Made by a program: the position numbers and the translations under genes. From an uncultured Spirochaetales bacterium (lineage in GTDB: Bacteria > UBP6 > UBA1177): a stretch of 64,000 bases of DNA. Within the stretch, counting starts at the first letter, position 1; every line of letters starts with the position of its first letter. Below the pieces are notes generated by a model. It was not told the origin of the DNA. It did not search any database and worked only from the letters and a program-made list of their open reading frames with translations. The stretch lies in contig CACYHH010000003.1 of assembly GCA_902774115.1 (NCBI GenBank), positions 155,033-219,032 of the forward strand. Reading direction: 5' to 3'. This document shows positions 35,628 through 43,546 of the stretch, piece after piece.

Positions 35628-37577
35628 ATGGCTGAAAAAAGTTTCAAGGCCGAGACCAAAAAACTGCTTGACCTTATGATCAATTCGATTTACACGAACC
35701 GCGAGATTTTTCTTAGAGAACTTATTTCGAACGCGAGCGACGCGATAGACAAACTGAAATTCAAATCGTTGACCGAACCTGATCTTTTGAAGGAATGCGG
35801 GGAACCCGAAATCAGGATAACTCCCGATAAAGAGCTGAAAACACTTACGATTTCAGATAACGGAATCGGTATGAACTATGACGAGGTCATAGATAATATC
35901 GGAACGATCGCAAAAAGCGGCTCGAAGGAGTTTTTCGAAAAAATGGCTGCCGAAAAGGGTGAAGGCGAAAAGAATGCGGCAGAATTCATCGGTCAGTTCG
36001 GTGTCGGTTTCTACAGCGCTTTCATGGTTGCCGACAGGGTTAGGATCAAAACAAGAGCGGCAGGTGCTCCTGCTTCGGAAGGCGTTGTCTGGGAATCGAA
36101 AGGCGACGGAGTCTATACGATCGACAAGACTGAAATCGACAAATGCGGAACAGAGATCACTCTTTACCTCAAGGACGACGCGGTGAAAGAGATGATGCTT
36201 CTCGACAGATACGAGCTTGAGGAACTTGTTTCGAAATACAGCGACTTCATCCGCTACCCGATAAAAATGATGATAGAAAATGAAGTCCCCGAAGAAAAAG
36301 ATGCTGACGGAAACGTCACGAAAGAGAAGGAGACTGTGCTTGAGGACAAGACTCTGAACTCGATGAAACCGCTCTGGAAAAGGGAAAAATCGGATGTCAA
36401 AGAGGACGAATACAAGGAATTCTACCGCCACACGTTCCATTCATACGACGAGCCGCTGGATGTGATCCAGGCGAAAGGTGAAGGTCAGGTTGAATACACT
36501 GCGCTCCTTTTCATACCGTCTGAAACGCCGTTCAACTTCTATTCGTCGCAGTTTGAAAGAGGTCTGGCACTTTACTGCAAGCAGATTTTCATTATGGAAA
36601 AATGCAAGGATCTGATCCCCGAATACCTCGGTTTTGTCAAAGGTGTCGTTGACAGCCCCGATTTTTCGCTCAACATTTCGCGTGAGATCCTCCAGCACAG
36701 CAGCCAGCTCAAAATAATCTCGAAAAACATTGAGAAAAAGATACTTGCCTCCCTCAAATATATGCTTGAGAACGACCGTGAGAAATACATGAAATTCTGG
36801 AAGGAGTTCGGCCGCGCGATGAAAGCAGGCGTTTACTCCGATTTCGGCGCTCACAAGGAAAAGCTGCAGGATCTCCTTCTTTTCGAATCATCGAAATGTG
36901 ACGGAATGACGACTCTCGGCGAATATGTAAAAAGGATGCCGGAAGGGCAGAAGGAGATCTACTACGCGGCAGGAAAGGACAAAGAATCCATCGCCGGGAT
37001 ACCGCAGATGGAAGCAGTTGCTGAAAAAGGCTACGAAGTGCTTTACTTCACCGATAAAATCGATGAATTCGCTTCGGCCATGCTCGTAAGCTATCAGGAA
37101 AAACCGCTCAAAAACATCGCTGCGGAAGATCTGAACTTAGATACCGACGAAGAGAAAAAGGCGAAAGAGGAAAAACGGAAAGAAAAAGAGGAAGAGAGCA
37201 AATCTCTGCTTGAAACCATCAAAAAATATCTGGGAAGCGAAGTCAGCGAAGTCCGCCTTTCGTCGAGACTCAAAAACAGCGCGGTCTGCCTTGTCAGCGG
37301 CGCGGGACTCAGCCTCAACATGGAGCAGGTCCTTTCGGAAGCGACAATGTCGAGCATGCCTTCTCCGAAAGCGCAGAGGATCCTTGAGATCAACCCTGAC
37401 CACAAGATTTTCGAAAAACTCACCGAGATCTACAACGCAGATCCTGAATCTCCGAAACTTAAGGACATGGCGGAAGTTCTCTACGATCAGGCACTTCTCA
37501 TCGAAGGGATCACGCCGAAAAATCCTGTAAAATTCGCAAACCAGATCTCGTCACTTCTGTCGGAAATTTCGTTATAA
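35628..37577 (+). CDS. htpG: Chaperone HtpG (Hsp90)
   Basis: Full-length cytosolic Hsp90 homodimer, 649 residues. The GHKL ATPase domain shows NREIFLRELISNASDAIDKL, DNGIGMN, GTIAKSGSKEF and GQFGVGFYSAFMVAD. The middle domain has NFYSSQFERGLALYCKQIFI and NISREILQHS with the catalytic Arg. The charged Lys/Glu linker (KEEKRKEKEEES) sits before the C-terminal dimerisation domain. A GGAGG site precedes the ATG. It stands alone between divergent S10 and convergent pseudogene loci. Confidence 0.97.
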   Translation: MAEKSFKAETKKLLDLMINSIYTNREIFLRELISNASDAIDKLKFKSLTEPDLLKECGEPEIRITPDKELKTLTISDNGIGMNYDEVIDNIGTIAKSGSKEFFEKMAAEKGEGEKNAAEFIGQFGVGFYSAFMVADRVRIKTRAAGAPASEGVVWESKGDGVYTIDKTEIDKCGTEITLYLKDDAVKEMMLLDRYELEELVSKYSDFIRYPIKMMIENEVPEEKDADGNVTKEKETVLEDKTLNSMKPLWKREKSDVKEDEYKEFYRHTFHSYDEPLDVIQAKGEGQVEYTALLFIPSETPFNFYSSQFERGLALYCKQIFIMEKCKDLIPEYLGFVKGVVDSPDFSLNISREILQHSSQLKIISKNIEKKILASLKYMLENDREKYMKFWKEFGRAMKAGVYSDFGAHKEKLQDLLLFESSKCDGMTTLGEYVKRMPEGQKEIYYAAGKDKESIAGIPQMEAVAEKGYEVLYFTDKIDEFASAMLVSYQEKPLKNIAAEDLNLDTDEEKKAKEEKRKEKEEESKSLLETIKKYLGSEVSEVRLSSRLKNSAVCLVSGAGLSLNMEQVLSEATMSSMPSPKAQRILEINPDHKIFEKLTEIYNADPESPKLKDMAEVLYDQALLIEGITPKNPVKFANQISSLLSEISL

Positions 37578-37638
37578 AGGTTGCTAATAGTTCAGGGCAA
37601 ACTGTAATTTTCCGTCCATCGTGCTTGCGCCGAAATAT

Positions 37639-39069
37639 TCATATTTTCTCTATTATTTCCCAATGACCGTTTTTCTTTGCGCCGACACGGGCGACATATC
37701 CGTTTTTTTGTAAGTTTTTCAATACTCTGTTTACTGTTGATCCTGAAAGTCCTATAATTTCCATGAGTTCAAGGATAGTAACAGACGGTTGTTTTGAAAT
37801 TTCGCTTAATATTCGCAATTCAGTATCTGATAATTTTATACTGTCATTTATACTGTCATTTATACTGTCATTTATACCGCCACTTAATCCGCCATCAGCT
37901 TTGATGTAATTCATGTTTTTGATTTCAGCAGTAAAGGTATATGCCGTGGAATGGAATGATGGCAATGTTTCCACTTTGAAATCTGGGGCGAATTTTACCG
38001 CATCCATGATTTTTCTGAATCCGCTGCCGCGCCGTTCCATGAGATTCATCCGGCTCATAATGTCAGCAATAACGGGATTTCTTCTTGTGGAAACGACATT
38101 CTCCAGATTCTGGAACTGCACAGGAATTCCGTCATACATTCCGCCTGGATTCTGAATTTCGACCCGGTCATCAAAAATATCGATGTGGATTTCGCTGCCA
38201 AGCACTCCGTAATCCCTGTGAACGAGAGCGTTGACCATGATTTCGTGAATTGCCCGCTCCGGAAAGTTCTCTTTTTCGACTCTTGAATTGGCGGTTTTAT
38301 ACCAGATTTTCTGGTTGTGCAGTTTTATAAAACCTTCGCCTTCACCGAGAAGCTGTAAAATATTTCCGCTGTATTCCTTGTCGTCAAGCGCATCGATATT
38401 CGACGGGGCTTTGGAAAGTCAGTTCCAGCGCGTGCAGAAAATTCGGGAATGCCTTAACGGACAGAAATCCGCAAACAAAGCCCCTGTATTTGTAAGAAAT
38501 CCGTCTTTCGTAATGATTCCGAAAGAATGGAAATCGCTTTCGGATATTCTGCTGCCGGTTTTGTTGTAATACATCGATTCCAAGAATGTAAAACTGAAAT
38601 CCTTTGCCATGTATTCAGATTTCAGAGTGTCCCAGGTTCTGTTCGTGCCTTTGAGTATTAGTTCGTGCAGGATGGGAGTGTCGGCCTGAACAGTGGAGCT
38701 TCCGGCACGGATGAAAGTGATTCTGTTCGAATTTTCTGTCAGATAATATGGTGTATTCAGACCGCCTCTCACTTTTAAAACCAGAACTTCTCCGCCGTTT
38801 TCCGTAAAGTCAGGAGCAAGAATAAAATCAGGAATAGGGGACACTCTGTCTTTTATGCAGGAGGTTATAAACTCGATATCGCCCTGTATGTCTTTCAAAG
38901 GAACATGTTCCCTTGTTTTGTCGTCAATGCCGAAAATCAGCATCCCTCCGATTCCGTTTGCGAATGCACATACGCTTTTAAGCCAGTTTTTTGTTTTTGT
39001 TCGTTCAACTTCGCGTTTGAAATCACATTCCGTGTGTTCCAGTCTGAGTCTTGGTAGCAAAGCACTCAT
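37639..39069 (-). pseudogene. ATP-binding (AlbA_2/RecG-like) gene broken by in-frame TGA
   Basis: Both halves read in one frame and are separated only by TGA at 38419-38421. The 5' part (ATG 39069 after GAGGAGACGGAG) holds an AlbA_2 domain (LEHTECDFKREVERTKTKNW, FANGIGGMLIFGIDDKT) and ends RIFCTRWN-stop. The frame then continues LSKAPSNIDALDDKEYSGN into HEIMVNALVHRDYG, an HTH-linked GHKL-like ATP-binding domain and a winged helix at the C-terminus. Relatives have Gly at the stop position (RWNGL), so one GGA to TGA change explains it. The family acts in transcription or phage defence in some cases. Functional read-through cannot be excluded. Confidence 0.8.
37841..37876. repeat. 12-bp tandem repeat, three units
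   Basis: CTGTCATTTATA occurs three times head to tail, encoding the repeated NDSI residues in the linker before the winged helix of the broken ATP-binding gene. Confidence 0.85.
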
Positions 39070-39224
39070 CTCCGTCTCCTCTGCAATTGGTATCAAACTT
39101 ATGCCTAAGGCTTTCTTTATCTTTGCCGACCAAAACTTAAAGTTGTTTTTACAGATAATTTTTATAAAGTCAATAGAAATCTGATTTTGAAGAAATTGTT
39201 TGTTGATTTGCAAATCTTAATTTC

Positions 39225-39252
39225 TTGCCAATCCATATAAAACACCTATAAT
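39225..39252 (+). promoter_or_regulatory. Promoter of the 39315 lipoprotein gene
   Basis: TTGCCA (39225-39230), 16 bases, TATAAT (39247-39252, perfect), then TTTGCGG and TTTTTTTCG. The expected start near 39259 puts REP R6 in the 5' untranslated region. Confidence 0.68.
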
Positions 39253-39280
39253 TTTGCGGTTTTTTTCGAGATGGAGTGCA

Positions 39281-39302
39281 GAGCCGGGACCTGACACGGC
39301 TC
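39281..39302. repeat. REP palindrome R6 (variant stem) in a 5' leader
   Basis: GAGCCG...CGGCTC replaces GAGACG...CGTCTC of the other copies, a compensatory pair of changes, with GACCTGACA between. It ends 2 bases before the AAGGAGG ribosome site of the next gene. Confidence 0.75.
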
Positions 39303-39314
39303 AAAGGAGGAAAA

Positions 39315-39953
39315 ATGAAGAAATTTTTTGTGTTTTCATGCTGTTTTGCAGCTTTGATTCTTATCGTTTCTTGTGGCAGTGATTCAAAAAATGACAACAC
39401 TTCTTCTGATACCGACGATCCTGAAACTACTCATGATGACACTGATTCGAAGTATGAAAATCAAGCCGAACTTCCTGAATGTACTCCGACAAGCCTGACT
39501 CCGTGCTATGATTCATCAAGTAAACTCATTTGGTCAAAAAGAGCTGGTAACGAGATGACTTGGCAGGATGCTGTTGACCATTGTAATAGTTATTCGGAAG
39601 GGGGATTAAGCGCTTGGCGTCTGCCTGATATAGATGAATTGAGAACACTTCTCCTCTGGAGCAATGAAAACTTATGCAAGGTTTCAGAAAAAAACAATTG
39701 TTTGTCGAGAGAGTGTTGGAGTTGTGAAACCTGTGTCGAAGAAGGCCGGATCTCTGAATATATGGGATGTTTTAGTGCAGCACTTCATGCCGACGACGGA
39801 AGATATAGCAAATTGGGAGATGCTGGCGATTTATGGTCTTCATCTAGTAAGTCCTCAGGTTCCGCATGGCGTGTGGGTTTCGGGTACCAATATGTATATG
39901 ATACTTACAAACACCTTTCTTGCTATGTACGCTGCGTCAGAAATGCTGAATAG
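39315..39953 (+). CDS. DUF1566 lipoprotein
   Basis: 212 residues: lipobox LIVSC, a short Asp/Thr spacer (NTSSDTDDPETTHDDTDSK) and one DUF1566 domain (MTWQDAVDHCNSY...LSAWRLPDIDELRTLL...YVRCVRNAE). Extra Cys pairs (CLSRECWSCETC) lie in a loop. It is the third DUF1566 gene in 12 kb and, like the others, lies beside a REP copy. The ATG follows AAAGGAGGAAAA. A GTG at 39276 would translate the repeat and is rejected. Confidence 0.85.
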   Translation: MKKFFVFSCCFAALILIVSCGSDSKNDNTSSDTDDPETTHDDTDSKYENQAELPECTPTSLTPCYDSSSKLIWSKRAGNEMTWQDAVDHCNSYSEGGLSAWRLPDIDELRTLLLWSNENLCKVSEKNNCLSRECWSCETCVEEGRISEYMGCFSAALHADDGRYSKLGDAGDLWSSSSKSSGSAWRVGFGYQYVYDTYKHLSCYVRCVRNAE

Positions 39954-40043
39954 TGCATGTTTCACGATAAAATGATGGTTGTAATGCGACACTCACTTAT
40001 CTTTTCAATTCTGGACGAAAACCATCCTCAGCAAAATCGTATC

Positions 40044-40071
40044 TTGCAATCAAATTCGTGGTGGCTAAAAT
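40044..40071 (+). promoter_or_regulatory. Promoter of the HD-domain gene
   Basis: TTGCAA (40044-40049), 16 bases, TAAAAT (40066-40071), then AGCGCG. The transcript would carry REP R7 in its leader. Confidence 0.55.
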
Positions 40072-40103
40072 AGCGCGATTGTTCTGTGAGAAACGATATT
40101 TTG

Positions 40104-40128
40104 GAGACGTGTCAGGTCACGTCTCTAT
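40104..40128. repeat. REP palindrome R7 in a 5' leader
   Basis: GAGACGTG/CACGTCTC (40104-40125) with TAT following, reverse orientation. It ends next to TAGGAGG, the ribosome site of the HD gene. Confidence 0.85.
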
Positions 40129-40139
40129 AGGAGGAAAAC

Positions 40140-40706
40140 ATGAAAAAAGAACTTAAAAAGGCTTTCGGCGAACTTCTTGCCGAGATGAAGGACAAGGCTC
40201 TGGCCGAAAAAGTTGTCGAAGTTTGGGCTGACTGTGCGAAAGAGGGCGGCTGGAAGAATTTTGACGAGCTTTGCGAGATCCCGTTCACGCTTCTCACGCC
40301 GACCGACGGCGTAAATCTGATCGAGCACACTGTCGCAGTCACGAAAGGGGCTCTGGGTATAGCGAAAGCGATGATTTCGACCTACAAAAAAGTGCCGTTT
40401 GAAATCAATCTGGACTGGGTCATCGCTGGCGGTCTGCTGCATGATGTCGGCAAACTTATGGAAATCGAAAAAGCAGACGGTACGTACAGAAAAAGCTATG
40501 CCGGAAAGTGCGCGCGTCACCCGATAAGCGGAGCGATCGCAGCCGCGAAACACGACCTTCCGCTTGAGATCCAGAACATTATTATCTGCCATGCGAAGGA
40601 AGGCGAGGGGAGACCTCAGAGGATCGAAGGCGTTTTCATCCATCAGGCCGATTTCGCGACCTTCAACCCGGCAGTCATGAAAGAAAAGGGGCAGCTGATC
40701 ATCTAA
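40140..40706 (+). CDS. HD-domain phosphohydrolase
   Basis: 188-residue single HD domain, probably a metal-dependent nucleotide or cyclic-nucleotide phosphohydrolase. The metal ligands are in LIEHTVAV (His), GLLHDVGKL (His-Asp) and IHQADFA (Asp); the RHPISGAIAA segment and NIIICHAKEGE give further His residues. The substrate is unknown. It stands alone, about 145 bases ahead of gspG, with a REP palindrome in its leader. Confidence 0.85.
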   Translation: MKKELKKAFGELLAEMKDKALAEKVVEVWADCAKEGGWKNFDELCEIPFTLLTPTDGVNLIEHTVAVTKGALGIAKAMISTYKKVPFEINLDWVIAGGLLHDVGKLMEIEKADGTYRKSYAGKCARHPISGAIAAAKHDLPLEIQNIIICHAKEGEGRPQRIEGVFIHQADFATFNPAVMKEKGQLII

Positions 40707-40791
40707 ACATCAGTTCGTGACAAATTGTCAAATTGCCAAATCGGCATTCTTTTTATCTTTGTAAGTCTTTGAAATGATTGATAAATTTTTC

Positions 40792-40807
40792 TGGCACTCG
40801 ACTTGCT
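40792..40807 (+). promoter_or_regulatory. Sigma-54 (-24/-12) promoter of the gspG-N operon
   Basis: TGGCAC (40792-40797), 5 bases, TTGCT (40803-40807). The invariant GG and GC are 12 bases apart, a full match to the consensus. gspG starts about 45 bases downstream, with AGGAGG before the ATG at 40852. No sigma-70 boxes were seen here. Confidence 0.72.
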
Positions 40808-40851
40808 TAATTTATAGGTTTTAGTTTTTTGCATTTTTTCAGGAGGTTTTT

Positions 40852-41283
40852 ATGTTTAAGAATTTTTTTAAGGCTTTGATCAAAGCAAACGCGAAAGAGG
40901 CGCCGAAAGGCTTTTCGCTTCTCGAAATCATGGTAACGATCACGATCATGACGATGATTATGGGCGCTGTCGGCGTCGGTGTCATGGGTTATCTCGACAA
41001 ATCGAAGATAAAACAGGCGAAGATCGACATCGGCACGATTTCGAATGCGCTTGACCTTTATAAAACCGAGTTCGGACGTTATCCCGACAGCGATGACGGT
41101 CTTTCGAGACTTGTCGAAGAAAAAATCCTCAAAGAAAAGAAAGTTCCTCAGGATCCGTGGGGAAACGAATATGTCTATATTTATCCCGGCTCGAACAACG
41201 AGGACGGTTTTGACCTTTACTCGTTCGGACCTGACGGCAAAGAGGGCGGAAACGACGATATAACCAACTGGGAAGACGACTAA
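40852..41283 (+). CDS. gspG: Major pseudopilin GspG
   Basis: Main subunit of the type II secretion pseudopilus. A 20-residue leader ends in Gly before FSLLEIMVTITIMTM, with the Glu at +5 needed for assembly. The globular domain has KIKQAKIDIGTISNALDLYK, FGRYPDSDDGL and the calcium-binding end DPWGNEYVYIYPGS...YSFGPDGKEGGNDDI. 143 residues, normal. First gene of gspG-H-I-J-K-L-M-N. Confidence 0.97.
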   Translation: MFKNFFKALIKANAKEAPKGFSLLEIMVTITIMTMIMGAVGVGVMGYLDKSKIKQAKIDIGTISNALDLYKTEFGRYPDSDDGLSRLVEEKILKEKKVPQDPWGNEYVYIYPGSNNEDGFDLYSFGPDGKEGGNDDITNWEDD

Positions 41284-41285
41284 TT

Positions 41286-42110
41286 ATGAAAAGATCCGGA
41301 TTTTCCATGGTCGAAATGCTGGCCGTAGCAGCTCTGGCGGTGATTATCGCCGGTTTTTCCGTTGCGGGTGTTAACCGTTTCGGGCGCTATCAGGCTCAGG
41401 CTGACATGGGCGGTTTCAACTCTTTTCTGCGTTACAGCTTTATGCAGGCGGTGCGCAACAAAGAGTATGTCCGCCTTGTCGTAGACCTGGAAAAGGGGAG
41501 TTACTGGACTGAAAAAAGCGAGACCCCGTTCTATCTTTTTACAGGCGAAGCAGCTGCGGCAAAGGAAGAGGAAAACGAAAAACTCATCGAGAGGATGGAA
41601 AACGGCAAGGGAAGCGATCCTTTTGCAGGAAAGGGCTCTGCTCTCGGCGCGGAAAACCTTCTCGAAAAAGCTAAACTCCTCTCTTCACAGGAAGATCTGG
41701 AAAATTCGGATTATTACAATTACGAAAATTTTATTCCCGACAGACGTTCCCTGAAACAGATTTTAAAACCTGAGTTCACTAAAAATTCAGGTGAGAAAAA
41801 ATTCTCGAAAGGGCTGATTGTTACTGGCTTTTTCGCTTATCACACGCCGGAAATAGTGAAAAGAAGCGATTTTCTTGATTCCGACAACAAAGGAAAGGAG
41901 CCGAAAGTTTTCATCTACATTTTCCCTGAAGGAAGGATCGAGCCTTTCTATCTTTCCATCGGAGAGGAGAACGATGACGGCGATGAAAGTTTCGTTTACA
42001 TCACTTCCGATATGTTTCTCAACGTTAAGATCGAGTCGGGCAGTTTCGAAGATGTGATCGAAGATATGCGTGATTTGCTGAAAGATCAGGACGCGGAGGG
42101 AAAATCGTGA
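41286..42110 (+). CDS. gspH: Minor pseudopilin GspH
   Basis: Minor pseudopilin with leader MKRSG cut before FSMVEMLAVAALAVII. At 274 residues it is longer than usual; an inserted charged region (about 85-160: AKEEENEKLIERMENGKGSD) accounts for the excess. The C-terminal part shows YIFPEGRIEPFYLSIG, a typical pseudopilin beta-strand region. The stop TGA overlaps the gspI ATG. Confidence 0.85.
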   Translation: MKRSGFSMVEMLAVAALAVIIAGFSVAGVNRFGRYQAQADMGGFNSFLRYSFMQAVRNKEYVRLVVDLEKGSYWTEKSETPFYLFTGEAAAAKEEENEKLIERMENGKGSDPFAGKGSALGAENLLEKAKLLSSQEDLENSDYYNYENFIPDRRSLKQILKPEFTKNSGEKKFSKGLIVTGFFAYHTPEIVKRSDFLDSDNKGKEPKVFIYIFPEGRIEPFYLSIGEENDDGDESFVYITSDMFLNVKIESGSFEDVIEDMRDLLKDQDAEGKS

Positions 42111-42895
42111 TGAGATTCTTCGCTTCGCTTAGTTTTGATTCCCCCGCTAAGTTAGAGGGGGTGGCACGAAGTGCCGGGGGCGTGTGTGAAAACACAAAAA
42201 GAACACACTCCTCAGTCAGCAGAGCTGACAGCTCCCCTAACTTATGGGCGCAGTTTAAAGGTTTTTCGCTTATCGAGGTCCTTGCGGCGATAACTATCCT
42301 TTCAGGCGTGCTTTTTGCAGCTTCACGAATAATTTCAGCGAGTTATATTTATGCTTCAAAGGTGCACAACATTTATCTGGGAACCGAACTCTGCCGGCTG
42401 AAACTCCACGATGTCGAAGAAATCATCAAGCAGGACGGTCTGCCTGACGACGAAACGGAGGAAGAGGGAGATTTCGAGGACAGGGAATACGAAGGTTTCC
42501 GTTGGAAGTATTCGATAAAGCGCGTTTTCATTCCGCTCCCCGATTTTTCAACGAGTGCGGACGACGGCTCATATCTCGACCAGAGCGCGTCAATGCTTTC
42601 TCTGGCGAAAGGAAATATCGAGGATTTCTTCAAGGAGAGAATACGTAAACTTACGGTTTCGGTTTTCTGGGGCGAGGGTCTGAAGGAATCTGAAAAAGTG
42701 GTTTTCACCGTTTTTCTGACAACCGACGGTACTGTCAGGACTTTCCAGCAGTACAACGGCGGGAACAACGGTGGCAAAGGAGGAAAGGGCGGGAAAGGCG
42801 GCAATGCTCCGAAAAACAGGTTCGAAGGGCTCAACAAAGGCGGAAGCCAGCAGCCGAACAAGATGCTTAACGGCGGTGCAATAAAGGGAAAATGA
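42110..42895 (+). CDS. gspI: Minor pseudopilin GspI with abnormally long leader
   Basis: Minor pseudopilin nucleating the pseudopilus tip. The mature part begins FSLIEVLAAITILSGVLFAASRII after a 51-residue leader ending FKG; sister pseudopilins have 5-20 residues. Leader residues 11-47 are encoded by a hairpin-rich repeat (42140-42250) and no start codon lies between it and the cleavage site. The ATG at 42110 overlaps the gspH stop; a GTG at 42107 is possible. The C-terminus has a Gly/Asn-rich tail (GGNNGGKGGKGGKGG), also unusual. Whether the prepilin peptidase tolerates such a leader is untested. Confidence 0.85.
   Translation: MRFFASLSFDSPAKLEGVARSAGGVCENTKRTHSSVSRADSSPNLWAQFKGFSLIEVLAAITILSGVLFAASRIISASYIYASKVHNIYLGTELCRLKLHDVEEIIKQDGLPDDETEEEGDFEDREYEGFRWKYSIKRVFIPLPDFSTSADDGSYLDQSASMLSLAKGNIEDFFKERIRKLTVSVFWGEGLKESEKVVFTVFLTTDGTVRTFQQYNGGNNGGKGGKGGKGGNAPKNRFEGLNKGGSQQPNKMLNGGAIKGK
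42140..42250. repeat. Hairpin-rich repeat inserted in the gspI leader
   Basis: About 111 bases (a multiple of three). Outer arms pair TAAGTTAG (42148-42155) with CTAACTTA (42237-42244). Inside are hairpins GGCAC/GTGCC (42163-42175) and GTCAGC/GCTGAC (42215-42229), plus GTGTGT against ACACAC. It resembles dispersed palindromic repeats known in many gut and sediment genomes. One copy in this window. Confidence 0.7.
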
Positions 42896-43545
42896 TGAAA
42901 AAAGGTTTTACTCTCATAGAAGTTCTTCTTGCAATGAGCATAACGGCGATCCTTGTCACATCGGTTTACTTTTCGTTTTCCAACCTTATCAGCGGCAGAG
43001 CGAAAATAAAAGAAGTTACGGAAAGGGAGCGTGGAATATACTCAACGCTTGAACTGATCCGCAGCGATCTGAAAAACGCATACCTTACAGTCAACAAGGG
43101 CGCGCCGGAAGAGACGCACAAAACTATCTTCAAAAGCGAAGACGACGATCCCGTGAGCCATCTTACTTTTGCCACCATCAACCATGTAAAAATGGCTGCG
43201 GGAGTCAAACAGTGCGACCAGACCGAGATCGAATACTACGGCGAGAATATTGACGGCGAGAATGTTCTTATGCGAAGGGAAAGCCTCTGGGTTGACGAAG
43301 ATCCTGAGCGCGGCGGCAACGTCTATCCCGTTCTGAAAGGTTTCAAGAGCCTGAAATTCGAGTACTGGCGTACAACGACAAAAGAGTGGGTTGACCACTG
43401 GAACACTGAAAGTATCGACAACGTGAACTCTCTGCCGCCGAAAGTAAAGATCACGATGATTGCCAAAGAAGGCGAATTCGGCGAAGAGGATTACAAAATA
43501 GAAACAGTCGTAAACCTTAAAATGACTAAACCGTTTAGTTTTTAA
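42892..43545 (+). CDS. gspJ: Minor pseudopilin GspJ
   Basis: Minor pseudopilin with leader MMKKG and mature start FTLIEVLLAMSITAILVTSVYFSF. 217 residues, normal. The globular part (LELIRSDLKNAYLTVNKG, FATINHVKMAAG, LKGFKSLKFEYW) fits GspJ. The ATG overlaps the gspI stop by four bases (ATGA). Confidence 0.93.
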   Translation: MMKKGFTLIEVLLAMSITAILVTSVYFSFSNLISGRAKIKEVTERERGIYSTLELIRSDLKNAYLTVNKGAPEETHKTIFKSEDDDPVSHLTFATINHVKMAAGVKQCDQTEIEYYGENIDGENVLMRRESLWVDEDPERGGNVYPVLKGFKSLKFEYWRTTTKEWVDHWNTESIDNVNSLPPKVKITMIAKEGEFGEEDYKIETVVNLKMTKPFSF

Positions 43546-43546
43546 G

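Noticed and set aside
36560..36580. TGGCAC inside htpG as a possible sigma-54 site
   Set aside because: The following GC is at the wrong spacing (11 rather than 12 bases) and it is inside a coding region.
38419..38421. TGA read as glycine, as in SR1/Gracilibacteria
   Set aside because: TGA ends maf, gspH, gspI, the SpoIID-like gene and others in this window, so the code is standard.
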